Notes: generated from the sequence alone by a model not told the origin. A stretch of 64,000 nt of DNA from JBBRVW01 sp038246545 (GCA_038246545.1 JBBRVW010000025.1:4330-68329), one strand, 5' to 3'. Positions 34,865-42,394 are shown, numbered from the stretch's first letter. Made by a program: numbers and translations.

Positions 34865-35281
34865 ATGGCCACCCTCGAGGCGACCACCACCAACTTCGAC
34901 TCGCTCGTCGACGCGGACGGCATCACACTCGTCGACTTCTGGGCCGAGTGGTGCGGCCCGTGCCGGATGTTCGGCCCGGTCTTCGACGCCGCGTCGCAGC
35001 AGCACGACGACATCACCTTCGCCAAGGTCGACACAGAGGCCGAGCGTGAGCTCGCCGCCCAGGCATCCATCAGCTCGATCCCGACCCTGATGGCGTTCCG
35101 CGACGGGATCCTCGTCTATGCCCAGCCCGGCGCGCTGCCGGCGCCCGCGCTCGAGCAGCTCATCACCGCCGTGCGCGACCTGGACATGGACGACGTGCGC
35201 CGGCAGCTCGCCGCCCAGGACGGCGAGCACCAGCACGAGGCCCACCAGGGCCACGGTCACGGCTCCGAGGCCACCGCCTGA
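34865..35281 (+). CDS. trxA: Thioredoxin with a His-rich tail
   Basis: 138 residues. The active site FWAEWCGPCRMFGPV is near 30 and the cis-Pro loop SSIPTLMAFRDG near 75. Standard thioredoxins end near residue 108; here about 30 residues follow, ending GEHQHEAHQGHGHGSEATA, a His-rich stretch that could bind metal. A hairpin terminator follows at 35303-35340. Confidence 0.92.
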   Translation: MATLEATTTNFDSLVDADGITLVDFWAEWCGPCRMFGPVFDAASQQHDDITFAKVDTEAERELAAQASISSIPTLMAFRDGILVYAQPGALPAPALEQLITAVRDLDMDDVRRQLAAQDGEHQHEAHQGHGHGSEATA

Positions 35282-35302
35282 CCGGTCTCCACCAGCTCCT
35301 CG

Positions 35303-35340
35303 TCAGCGTCGGGCTGCGGTATGCAGCAGCCCGAGGCTGA
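35303..35340 (+). terminator. Hairpin downstream of thioredoxin gene
   Basis: A 15-bp stem (TCAGCGTCGGGCTGC against GCAGCCCGAGGCTGA, one mismatch) with an 8-base loop, 21 bp after the trxA stop. No T tract follows, as is common for actinobacterial terminators. Confidence 0.6.
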
Positions 35341-35394
35341 CACCTGTGCGGGGGTGACGGAACCTCCGGGCCACCTCGGTCGTCAGACTGAGAC

Positions 35395-37026
35395 GTGCGC
35401 CTGCCCCGCCCGCGCACCCGCCTCCTGGTGGGTGCCGCCCTGCTCGCCGTGATCGGCGTGGTCCTGCTCACGACCCGGCCCGCCGCCCCGCTCGCGCCGC
35501 TGCGCCGGGGCCCGACCGCCGGCGCGGCGCGCGCCGGCATCAGCCGGATCAAGCACGTCGTCGTGGTGATGCAGGAGAACCGGTCCTTCGACTCGTACTT
35601 CGGCACCTTCCCCCGAGCCGAGGGCTTCCCCCGCGCGCCGGACGGCTCGATCGACGTGTGCCTGCCGAGCCCGATCCGCGGCGGCGGCTGCCTGGCGCCG
35701 TACCACGACGTCAGGGACGTCAACGGCGGTGGACCGCACGGTCACGCCGATGCCGTCGCCGACATCGCCAACGGAGCGATGGACGGCTTCCTGGCGCGGG
35801 CCGAGAAGGCCCGCCTGCACGGCGGCTGCTCGGACCCGAACGACCCCGAGTGCCTCAGCGCCTCCGAGCGCGACGTCATGGGCTACCACGACGGGCGCGA
35901 CATCCCGAACTACTGGGCCTACGCGAAGCAGTTCGTGCTGCAGGACCACATGTTCCAGCCGAACACGTCGTGGAGCCTGCCGGCCCACCTGTTCACGGTC
36001 TCGGAGTGGTCGGCGCGCTGCGGCGACGACGGCCCCGGCTCGTGCACCAACGAGGTGGGACACCCGGGCGACCCGCCGGACTTCAACACCGCCCGGCACC
36101 CGAACGCGCAGCCTCCGACGTACGCCTGGACCGACCTCACCTACCTGTTGCACCGGGCGCACGTGTCGTGGCGCTACTACGTCGCGAAGGGTGACGAGCC
36201 GGACTGCGCGAACGACACGCTGCTCACCTGCCCGCGGGTGCCGCAGCGCGCGAGCACCCCCGGCATCTGGAACCCGCTGCCGTACTTCACGACCGTACGG
36301 GACGACGGGCAGCTGAAGAACATCGTGTCCGTGCAGCACTTCCTCACCGCCGCGCAGACAGGGCAGCTGCCGTCGGTCAGCTGGGTCGTGCCGTCCGAGG
36401 CGGTCAGCGAGCACCCGCGGTCGCCGGTCAGCGCCGGGCAGTCGTACGTCACCGGGCTGGTCAACGCGGTGATGTCCGGACCCGACTGGGCGTCGACCGC
36501 GATCTTCCTCACCTGGGACGACTGGGGCGGCTTCTACGACCACGTCACGCCGCCGGTCGTCGACGCCAACGGCTACGGGCTGCGGGTGCCCGGCATCGTC
36601 ATCAGCCCGTACGCACGGCGCGGGTACGTCGACCACCAGACCCTGAGCTTCGACGCCTACGTCAAGTTCATCGAGGACCGCTTCCTGCACGGGCAGCGGT
36701 TGGACCCCGCGAACGACGGGCGTCCCGACCCGCGGCCCGACGTGCGGGAGAACGACCCGCAGCTGGGCGACCTGCTCGCGGACTTCGACTTCGGTCAGCC
36801 GCCGCAGCCACCGCTGCTGCTGCCGGTGCACCCGGTGACCGACCTGGTGGCACCGCCGCCGGACGAGGCGGGCGCGGCCACGGCGACAGCCACCGCCACG
36901 GCTCAGCCGGCGGCCACGCCGAGCTGCTCGAGCAGGCCCTCGACCCGGCGGCGCACCTCGTCGCGGATCGGCCGCACGTCCGCGACGCCCCGCCCGGCCG
37001 GGTCGGCCAGCACCCAGTCGAGGTAG
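35395..37026 (+). CDS. Exported phosphoesterase of the phospholipase C / acid phosphatase family
   Basis: 543 residues. An N-terminal membrane segment (LLVGAALLAVIGVVLLTT, about 10-27) acts as signal or anchor. The family start HVVVVMQENRSFDSYFGTFP near 53 has the metal/nucleophile-region Glu-Asn, and IFLTWDDWGGFYDHVTPPVV near 370 and GIVISPYARRGYVDHQTLSF near 400 are typical of bacterial phosphoesterases (PF04185). The last about 41 codons lie on the opposite strand of arsC and read as Arg/Ser-rich, low-information sequence. The gene starts with GTG and lacks a strong Shine-Dalgarno. Confidence 0.88.
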   Translation: MRLPRPRTRLLVGAALLAVIGVVLLTTRPAAPLAPLRRGPTAGAARAGISRIKHVVVVMQENRSFDSYFGTFPRAEGFPRAPDGSIDVCLPSPIRGGGCLAPYHDVRDVNGGGPHGHADAVADIANGAMDGFLARAEKARLHGGCSDPNDPECLSASERDVMGYHDGRDIPNYWAYAKQFVLQDHMFQPNTSWSLPAHLFTVSEWSARCGDDGPGSCTNEVGHPGDPPDFNTARHPNAQPPTYAWTDLTYLLHRAHVSWRYYVAKGDEPDCANDTLLTCPRVPQRASTPGIWNPLPYFTTVRDDGQLKNIVSVQHFLTAAQTGQLPSVSWVVPSEAVSEHPRSPVSAGQSYVTGLVNAVMSGPDWASTAIFLTWDDWGGFYDHVTPPVVDANGYGLRVPGIVISPYARRGYVDHQTLSFDAYVKFIEDRFLHGQRLDPANDGRPDPRPDVRENDPQLGDLLADFDFGQPPQPPLLLPVHPVTDLVAPPPDEAGAATATATATAQPAATPSCSSRPSTRRRTSSRIGRTSATPRPAGSASTQSR

Positions 37027-37319
37027 GTCTTGCCCGGGAAGAACGGGCACTCGTCGCCGCAGCCCATGGTGATGACGTAGTCGCTCTCGCGGACGGCGTC
37101 GGTGGTGAGCACCTTCGGGATCTCGGCCGAGAGGTCGACACCGACCTCGCGCATGGCCTCGACCACGGCCGCGTTCACGGTGTCGGCGGGGGCGGTGCCG
37201 GCGGAGCGCACCTCGACGGCGTCACCCGCGAGGTGGGTGAGGAAGCCGGCCGCCATCTGCGAGCGGCCGGCGTTGTGGACGCAGACGAACAGCACGCTGG
37301 GCCTGGGCGAGTTCGTCAT
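36903..37319 (-). CDS. arsC: Arsenate reductase (LMW-phosphatase type ArsC)
   Basis: 138 residues with the P-loop VLFVCVHNAGRSQMAAGFL at residues 9-27, carrying the catalytic Cys, and DYVITMGCGDECPFF near 80 with further redox Cys. It reduces arsenate to arsenite, in actinomycetes using thioredoxin or mycothiol/mycoredoxin. It is the last gene of the ars operon; its ATG overlaps the aquaporin stop (ATGA). Its 3' end overlaps the convergent phosphoesterase by 124 bp. Confidence 0.92.
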   Translation of the reverse strand: MTNSPRPSVLFVCVHNAGRSQMAAGFLTHLAGDAVEVRSAGTAPADTVNAAVVEAMREVGVDLSAEIPKVLTTDAVRESDYVITMGCGDECPFFPGKTYLDWVLADPAGRGVADVRPIRDEVRRRVEGLLEQLGVAAG

Positions 37320-38026
37320 GCGAGGACCTCCGTCGTGACCGGACCGGGGACGAGCAGGCGGGCCAGGCCGAGACCGACCGCTCCGCCGATCACCTGCGCG
37401 ACCAGGAAGCCGGGCACCGAGCCCGGGGCGATGCCCGCGAAGGTGTCGGAGAAGACCCGGCCGGCCGTGACGGCCGGGTTCGCGAACGAGGTGCTGGCGG
37501 TGAACCAGTACGCCGCGCCGATGTAGGCGCCGACGGCGGGCGCGGCCAGCGCCGCGCGGCCGGTCCGCAGCAGCAGCACGACCAGCAGGACCAGACCGGC
37601 GGTGGCCACCATCTCGCTGACGCCGAGCCGCCAGCCGTCGCGGTCGGTGGTCGCCAGCTCGGTCACGGGCACGGCGTACATCACGTTCGCGAGCACGGCC
37701 CCGGCCACCGCTCCGACCGTCTGCACGCCCGCATACGCCACCGCGTCCCGGGCCGCCAGCGCGCCCGGCTGCCCGCGGCTGTCGAGCCACAGCACCACGG
37801 TCACCACCGGGTTGAAGTGCGCGCCGGACACCGGCGCGAGCACCGCGATCAGCACCGCCAGGCCGAGAGCCGTGACGAGGGAGTTCTCCAGCAGCTGCAG
37901 CCCCACGTCGTCGGGCGAGAGCCGCTGCGCGGCGATGCCGGAACCCACGACCACGGCGACCAGGAGCCCGGTACCGAGGCCCTCGGCCAGCAGCCGGCGG
38001 GGCAGCGCCGGGACCGCCGTCAGCAC
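37316..38026 (-). CDS. MIP/aquaglyceroporin of the arsenic operon (AqpS-like)
   Basis: 236 residues, six transmembrane segments with the two half-helix motifs SGAHFNPVVT near 67 (NPV) and TSFANPAVTAGR near 185 (NPA). Aquaglyceroporins in ars operons, such as AqpS of Sinorhizobium, let arsenite leave the cell by diffusion in place of an ArsB pump; here no pump gene is present, which supports that role. The GTG at 38026 overlaps the arsR stop. Confidence 0.86.
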   Translation of the reverse strand: MLTAVPALPRRLLAEGLGTGLLVAVVVGSGIAAQRLSPDDVGLQLLENSLVTALGLAVLIAVLAPVSGAHFNPVVTVVLWLDSRGQPGALAARDAVAYAGVQTVGAVAGAVLANVMYAVPVTELATTDRDGWRLGVSEMVATAGLVLLVVLLLRTGRAALAAPAVGAYIGAAYWFTASTSFANPAVTAGRVFSDTFAGIAPGSVPGFLVAQVIGGAVGLGLARLLVPGPVTTEVLA

Positions 38027-38376
38027 GGTCGTCGCGGGACGTCGCTGCGGCCGGCGTCGTCGAGGCGGCCGACCAGCTCGCGCAGGTCGTGCAGCGCGCC
38101 GGGCCGGAGCCGGTAGTAGACGAAGCGGCCACACGGCTCGGTCGCGACCAGGCGGGCCTGTCGCAGCGCGCGCAGGTGGTGGGAGACCAGCGTCTGCTGG
38201 AGGTCGAGCTCGTCCTGGAGGTGGCAGACGCAGAGCGACTCGCGACCGAGCAGCTCGAGGATCCGCAGCCGGACCGGGTCGCTCACCGCCCGCATCGTCT
38301 CGGCGTCGGCCGGCGTCGTACCAGCGGCGGTTGGTGTCACCTCCGCAGGAGACACCAACCGCCGCTGGTGGGTCAA
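38020..38376 (-). CDS. arsR: ArsR-family arsenite-responsive repressor
   Basis: A winged-helix repressor with SDPVRLRILELLGRESLCVC and the recognition helix QQTLVSHHLRALRQARLV. The CVC pair in the ELCVC-type motif is the classical As(III) site. The start is uncertain: TTG at 38376 gives 118 residues, GTG at 38340 gives 106 and ATG at 38295 gives 91. The long palindrome at 38320-38369 falls inside the longest version and may be its operator, which would favour a later start. It is the fourth gene of the minus-strand ars operon. Confidence 0.87.
   Translation of the reverse strand: MTHQRRLVSPAEVTPTAAGTTPADAETMRAVSDPVRLRILELLGRESLCVCHLQDELDLQQTLVSHHLRALRQARLVATEPCGRFVYYRLRPGALHDLRELVGRLDDAGRSDVPRRPC
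38320..38369. repeat. Perfect 19-bp inverted repeat at the arsR 5' end
   Basis: Left arm ACCAGCGGCGGTTGGTGTC (38320-38338) and its exact complement at 38351-38369, with a 12-base loop. It overlaps the annotated N-terminal codons of arsR. On the minus strand TTGACC (38376-38371), a good -35 hexamer, abuts it. It could be an ArsR operator at an internal promoter, or an RNA hairpin that slows translation of arsR. Confidence 0.75.
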
Positions 38377-38402
38377 ACGAACACCTGGTGAACGCCGGCG
38401 CC

Positions 38403-38453
38403 TCAGCAGCAGCCCGGCTCGCAGCAGGTCGTGGTCTCGCAGCAGTCGTCCAT
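38403..38453 (-). CDS. 16-residue Cys-pair peptide in the ars operon
   Basis: A tiny frame encoding MDDCCETTTCCEPGCC: six Cys in three adjacent pairs, 16 residues. GGGGAGG stands 8 bp before the ATG, as good a ribosome site as any in the region. It lies between arsI and arsR on the same strand. Spacing of vicinal Cys pairs suggests binding of As(III) or another soft metal, as a mini-metallothionein or as a Cys-responsive leader peptide. No homologue is known to me; expression is unproven. Confidence 0.6.
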   Translation of the reverse strand: MDDCCETTTCCEPGCC

Positions 38454-38489
38454 GACGGTCACCTCCCCTCGGGTCCTCGCGTCGCCGCG

Positions 38490-38960
38490 TCAGCAGCGGG
38501 CCGACGAGGCGGCAGCCGTGTCCGACGACGAGCAGCAGGTGCCGTCGGACGCGCCCGGGCCGGGGCCACCGGTCGTGGCCCCCTCGAGGTCGGCGCCCGC
38601 GTCGGCCAGCACCGTGTAGACCTCCCAGCGCTCCGCCCCGGGCCCGGTGACCCAGACCTTGTCCTGCACGGCGTAGCAGCAGGTGGTGCCGTCCTCGACC
38701 CGGGTCGCGAGCCCCGCGCCGGCCAGCCGACGGGTGGCGGCGACGACCTCGCCGGTGCTCGCCACCTCGACCCCGAGGTGGTTCAGCGAACCGCCAGCGC
38801 CCGGGTTCTCGACGAGGACGAGCGTGAGCGGGGGCTCGTCGAGGGCGAAGTTGGCGTAGCCGGGCCGGCGCTTGGCCGGCTCGGCATCGAACAGCCGGGA
38901 GTAGAAGACGACGGCTTCGTCGAGATCGTCGACGTTGAGCGCGAGCTGGACTCGGGACAC
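38490..38960 (-). CDS. arsI: ArsI-type C-As lyase (VOC metalloenzyme)
   Basis: 156 residues. VOC fold with QLALNVDDLDEAVVFYSRLF at the start and TTCCYAVQDKVWVTGPG near 92. The likely Fe ligands are Q5, H61 and E113, and the vicinal pair C94-C95 binds the trivalent arsenical; this is the ArsI set. The family cleaves methyl- or aryl-As(III), releasing arsenite. The related CadI name applies to cadmium-induced members. The tail adds TCCSSSDTAAASSARC, a second Cys cluster. GGAGGA lies before the GTG. Confidence 0.88.
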   Translation of the reverse strand: MSRVQLALNVDDLDEAVVFYSRLFDAEPAKRRPGYANFALDEPPLTLVLVENPGAGGSLNHLGVEVASTGEVVAATRRLAGAGLATRVEDGTTCCYAVQDKVWVTGPGAERWEVYTVLADAGADLEGATTGGPGPGASDGTCCSSSDTAAASSARC

Positions 38961-38973
38961 GGGTCCTCCGGGG

Positions 38974-39174
38974 TCAGGCGCAGCAGACGCTGCGGGACGC
39001 GGTGCCGGCCGGCCGGCGCAGGCTGGCGCGCAGGGCGGCGGCCACGCCAGCCGGCAGGGCGAGGCGGGCGGCGGCGCGGCGCCGAGCTGCCCGGGCCAGC
39101 CGGGCCTCGTCGGCCTCGCGCAGCAGCCGGTCGATCCGCGGGGCGGCGGTGTCGGACAGGTGGGTGGTGAGCAC
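38974..39174 (-). CDS. Small basic protein with a C-terminal Cys pair, first gene of the ars operon
   Basis: 66 residues, GTG start with AAAGGGG upstream. Amphipathic Arg/Ala-rich helices (RIDRLLREADEARLARAARR) end in SRSVCCA. It stands 13 bp before arsI and 20 bp downstream of the palindrome at 39195, so it should be the first cistron. I do not recognise the family. The vicinal Cys at the end recalls the Cys tails of the neighbouring ArsI and micropeptide. Confidence 0.5.
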   Translation of the reverse strand: MLTTHLSDTAAPRIDRLLREADEARLARAARRRAAARLALPAGVAAALRASLRRPAGTASRSVCCA

Positions 39175-39194
39175 GAGAACCCCTTTCGAGATCG

Positions 39195-39212
39195 CATCGA
39201 CGTTCGTCGATG
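39195..39212. promoter_or_regulatory. ArsR-type operator in the divergent ars promoter
   Basis: CATCGACG-TT-CGTCGATG, a perfect 8-bp inverted repeat with a 2-bp spacer. A looser relative (ATAGAC-GTCT-GTCAAT) is at 39232-39247. Both lie in the 93-bp gap between the minus-strand ars operon and the plus-strand arsR2, where ArsR proteins commonly bind. Confidence 0.68.
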
Positions 39213-39267
39213 GATCGAGGGTGCCGCATACATAGACGTCTGTCAATACGTTGGGTAGGGTCTCCCC

Positions 39268-39630
39268 GTGCCGATCTCGACCCGTCCGCTGCTGCCGCTG
39301 CTCGAGGAGCCGGCCGAGCTGTGTTGTCCGCCGCTGGCGCAGGCGCCGCTGTCCGAGGCCGACGCCGAGGAGCTGGCCTCGCGCCTCAAGGCGCTCGCCG
39401 ACCCGGTCCGGCTGAGGCTGCTGTCGCTCGTGCTCGCCAGCGGCGAGGCGTGCGTCTGCGACCTCACGGCACCGGTCGGGCTGAGCCAGCCGACGGTCAG
39501 CCACCACCTCAAGGTGCTCGCTGACGCCGGGCTGCTGGCCCGCGAGAAGCGGGGCAGGTGGGCCTGGTACCGCCTGGTGCCCGGCTCGCTAGGGGACCTG
39601 GCGGCGGTGATCGGCTCCAGCGCGCGGTGA
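39268..39630 (+). CDS. Second ArsR-family repressor
   Basis: 120 residues, GTG start. The winged helix includes LKALADPVRLRLLSLVLASG and GLSQPTVSHHLKVLADAGLL. It has two sets of candidate As(III) ligands: an N-terminal vicinal pair C19-C20 (ELCCPP), as in Corynebacterium ArsR1, and C62/C64 in the EACVCDL helix. It faces the ars operon across a shared operator region, so it probably controls the whole cluster; the internal arsR may tune it. Confidence 0.9.
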   Translation: MPISTRPLLPLLEEPAELCCPPLAQAPLSEADAEELASRLKALADPVRLRLLSLVLASGEACVCDLTAPVGLSQPTVSHHLKVLADAGLLAREKRGRWAWYRLVPGSLGDLAAVIGSSAR

Positions 39631-39647
39631 GGCTGCTGCCGGCCCGG

Positions 39648-40238
39648 TCAGGGTGTGGGTGCGGCCCCGGCGTAGAGCGCCTGGCCCCACTGGGTGACGC
39701 CGAAGCTGTTGATGATCGCCTGCGACCCGGGGCTGTCGAGGTAGTCCGCCAGCTTGCGGGCGCACGCCGTGCGCGCGTCCGGGTGCGCGACGACGATGAC
39801 GCTGTACGGGTCGGCGAGCCGGTCGCCACCCTGGGCGATGACGCGCAGCTTGAGCTGCTTCTGCAGCCGCAGGAACGTCGCCCGGTCGGTCAGTGCGTAC
39901 GCCTCGTCGGTGGACGCCCGCATCAACGTGGGCGGCATCACGGCGTGGGTCGCGACGTACCAGGGCTTGGTCGGCCGCACCGCGGCCGCTTTCCACAGCG
40001 ACCGTTCGAGGACCGCGCTGCCGGACCCGTCACCGCGGCTGCGGAACGCGTCGGTCGTCGTCGCGAGCACGATGTCCGTCGGCCCGCCGGCGCGGGGCGC
40101 CGGGTCGCTGTCCCCGCCGCACCCCACCAGCGCCACCGGCACCACCAGCGCTGCCAGCGCGACGGCGGCGACGCGGATGGCCACGCGTCCGGCGGCACGT
40201 GAGGGGCGGGCGGTGGCTCTCCGGCTGGTGAGGGGCAC
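39648..40238 (-). CDS. Shortened TupA/ModA-like substrate-binding lipoprotein
   Basis: 196 residues with a lipoprotein signal (VAIRVAAVALAALVVPVALV then GCGG). It opens with the tungstate-binder sequence IVLATTT but passes at once to FRSRGDGSGSAVLERSLWKA, which in TupA proteins lies roughly 90-100 residues further on. The rest follows TupA to the end (DEAYALTDRATFL, YSVIVVAHPDAR, LADYLDSPGSQAIINSFGV). Most of the first lobe is thus missing without loss of frame. It may be a natural short form or a degenerate gene. No tupBC permease or ATPase is near. GTG start. Confidence 0.65.
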   Translation of the reverse strand: MPLTSRRATARPSRAAGRVAIRVAAVALAALVVPVALVGCGGDSDPAPRAGGPTDIVLATTTDAFRSRGDGSGSAVLERSLWKAAAVRPTKPWYVATHAVMPPTLMRASTDEAYALTDRATFLRLQKQLKLRVIAQGGDRLADPYSVIVVAHPDARTACARKLADYLDSPGSQAIINSFGVTQWGQALYAGAAPTP

Positions 40239-40353
40239 ACCGGCATTCTCACCGCCGCACCGCGACCGCTGCCGGCGCCCCCGGCGGCTGTGAGGTCGCT
40301 GGGAGCCGGGACCGGGGGCGGCGGGCGGCCCACCGGGCGCGGACACTGGCTCC

Positions 40354-41142
40354 ATGACCTCCACGCTGCCCGCGGAGCGCACCCCGCGCCTGGTGTCGCG
40401 CCGGCTGCTGATGGCCGAGGTGGCCATCGTCCTCGGCCTGTCGTTGGGCCGGTCGGCCGTCTACTCCGCCGTGCACTGGGTGGAGGCGCTGACCGAACCC
40501 GGCGCGGTCGCCGACCAGGCCGCTGTCCTCAACGCGAGCAAGTCGCCCGGCCGGCCGTGGTTCGACCTCACCCTGCAGCTGCTCGGCCTCGGCTTCGGCC
40601 TGGTGCCGGTCCTGCTCGTCGGCTACCTGCTCGTCACGGGTGGCCAGGGCTGGGCCTCGATCGGGCTCGACCGGACCCGCGCCGGCAAGGACCTGGCCGG
40701 CGGCGCGGGGCTCGCGGCATCCGTGGGCGGCGCGGGGCTGGCGCTCTACCTCGTCACGCACGCCATCGGCGTCGACCTGACCGTCGTGGCCTCCGGGCTG
40801 CCGGACGTGTGGTGGCGGATCCCGGTGCTGCTGCTCGCCTCGGTGCAGAACGCGCTGCTGGAGGAGGTCGTCTTCATCGGCTACCTGTTGCTGCGGCTGC
40901 GGCAGCTCGGCGTCGGCGACCGCACCGCCGTCGGCGCGGCCGCTCTGCTGCGCGGGTGCTACCACCTCTACCAGGGGTTGGGCGGCTTCGCGGGCAACCT
41001 GGCGATGGGGTTGATCTTCGGGATCGTCTATCGCCGGTGGGGTCGGCTCGGGCCGCTCGTGGTGGCGCACACCCTGATGGACGCGGTCGCCTTCGTCGGC
41101 TTCGCGCTGCTCGCCGGCCGCGTCAGCTGGCTACCCACGTGA
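40354..41142 (+). CDS. CPBP-family intramembrane protease
   Basis: 262 residues with about eight hydrophobic segments. The metal/catalytic motifs are EEVVFIGYLLLRLRQLG near 170 (EExxF, with Tyr where Arg is usual after Gly), RGCYHLYQG near 208 and VVAHTLMDAVAF near 233. These are the Glu-Glu and two His motifs of the CaaX-protease/bacteriocin-processing group. Substrate unknown. The end overlaps the convergent rhodanese gene by 20 bp. Confidence 0.85.
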   Translation: MTSTLPAERTPRLVSRRLLMAEVAIVLGLSLGRSAVYSAVHWVEALTEPGAVADQAAVLNASKSPGRPWFDLTLQLLGLGFGLVPVLLVGYLLVTGGQGWASIGLDRTRAGKDLAGGAGLAASVGGAGLALYLVTHAIGVDLTVVASGLPDVWWRIPVLLLASVQNALLEEVVFIGYLLLRLRQLGVGDRTAVGAAALLRGCYHLYQGLGGFAGNLAMGLIFGIVYRRWGRLGPLVVAHTLMDAVAFVGFALLAGRVSWLPT

Positions 41143-41554
41143 TCAGGAGCCGTCCCCGGGTCCGCGCTGGCCCGGGGACACCGCGCAGCCAGGCCTGGTA
41201 GCCACCGGCGAGGTCCGTCGCCCGGGACAGGCCCAGCCGCCGGAGGGTGGCAGCGGCCAGGCTCGAGCTGAACCCCTGGTTGCAGACCACGACGACCCGG
41301 CGGTCGGGGTCGGACACCTCGGGAAGGCGATGCGGGCTGGTGGGATCCAGGCGCCACTCCAGCACGTTGCGATCGATGACCAAGGCCCCGGGCAGCTCGC
41401 CGTCCCGCCGGCGCTGCTCCGTCGGTCGGGTGTCGACGACGACGGCGCCGGCGGCCATCTCGGCCGCCAGCTCGTACGGTGGTACCCGGTCGAGACCGGC
41501 GCGCGCCTCGGCGAGCAGCGCGTCGATCCGGGACTGGTGCGTGACGTCGGCCAT
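41123..41554 (-). CDS. Rhodanese-like protein
   Basis: 143 residues. VVVDTRPTEQRRRDGELPGA near 37 and the active loop VVVCNQGFSSSLAAATLRRL near 82 with its Cys. The loop is longer and Ser-rich compared with classic CRxGxR rhodaneses. It is preceded by about 30 helical residues (SRIDALLAEARAGLDRVPPY). The ATG at 41554 is chosen; one 16 codons upstream adds an unlikely stretch. Convergent with the CPBP gene. Confidence 0.85.
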   Translation of the reverse strand: MADVTHQSRIDALLAEARAGLDRVPPYELAAEMAAGAVVVDTRPTEQRRRDGELPGALVIDRNVLEWRLDPTSPHRLPEVSDPDRRVVVVCNQGFSSSLAAATLRRLGLSRATDLAGGYQAWLRGVPGPARTRGRLLITWVAS

Positions 41555-41612
41555 CTGGCCCTCCGCCCGGAAGGTACGCCCTTCCGCGCCCGCTGGCAGC
41601 AACTCGCGGTCG

Positions 41613-42227
41613 TCAGGTGCGGCGCAGCACCACCCAGGTGAACGGCTGGATCGCGCCCGCGGGGGTGCGGTGCTCCTCGCGCTCCGCGTGCACGAGCCCG
41701 AAGCCCGAGCCGAGCTCCGCCGTGAGCTGGTCGGCGTCGTACCGGGCAGTGGGCAGTCCGGAGCAGCTGCCAGGCCCGTCGGCGGCGAACGTGCCGAGCA
41801 CCAGGAGCCCGCCCGGCTCGACGGCGGCAGTAACGAGGTCGCGGTAGCGGACCCGGTCGGCGGGCGCCGTCAGGAAGTGGAACACCGCCCGGTCGTGCCA
41901 GACGCCGTACCGGCGCGCGGGCCGCCAGGAGAGCAGGTCCGCGACGATCAGCGTGGCGCTCGGACGGCGGTCTGCCATGCGAGCGCGCACCAGGTCCAGG
42001 GCCGCCATCGAGACGTCCAGGACGGTCACGTCGGTCCAGCCCCGGTCCAGCAGCTCCACGGCCAGCGTCGACGCGCCGCCGCCCACGTCGATCACGGACG
42101 GCGATGCTCCGGCCGGCGGGCCGATCAACCGCACCGAGGTCTCCGGCTGGTCCTGGAACCAGCTGACATCACGTCCCGCGGTCCGGTCGTAGACCTCGTC
42201 CCAGTGCTGCGACGCGCTACCAGCCAT
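41613..42227 (-). CDS. Class I SAM-dependent methyltransferase
   Basis: 204 residues beginning QHWDEVYDRTAGRDVSWFQD, then the SAM loop VIDVGGGASTLAVELLDRGW near 45 and VTVLDVSMAALDLVRARM near 67 with the ribose-binding Asp. VWHDRAVFHFLTAP near 110 matches the motif of a group often annotated near tellurite/thiopurine methyltransferases. ATG 42227 begins the conserved part. The substrate is unknown. Confidence 0.87.
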   Translation of the reverse strand: MAGSASQHWDEVYDRTAGRDVSWFQDQPETSVRLIGPPAGASPSVIDVGGGASTLAVELLDRGWTDVTVLDVSMAALDLVRARMADRRPSATLIVADLLSWRPARRYGVWHDRAVFHFLTAPADRVRYRDLVTAAVEPGGLLVLGTFAADGPGSCSGLPTARYDADQLTAELGSGFGLVHAEREEHRTPAGAIQPFTWVVLRRT

Positions 42228-42394
42228 CCCCGCACGGTACCCGCGGAGGACCCACGGTCGGTTGGTCACAGCGGTGCAGCCGACGTACCGGGCGAGGGCG
42301 AGCATCCCGAGCGGCTCGCGCGCCGGCGGCCGTCGGCGCCGTCGGATCATCGTGGGAGACTGCGGGTGTGGGGGGCGGGCGAGTCGACACGGTG

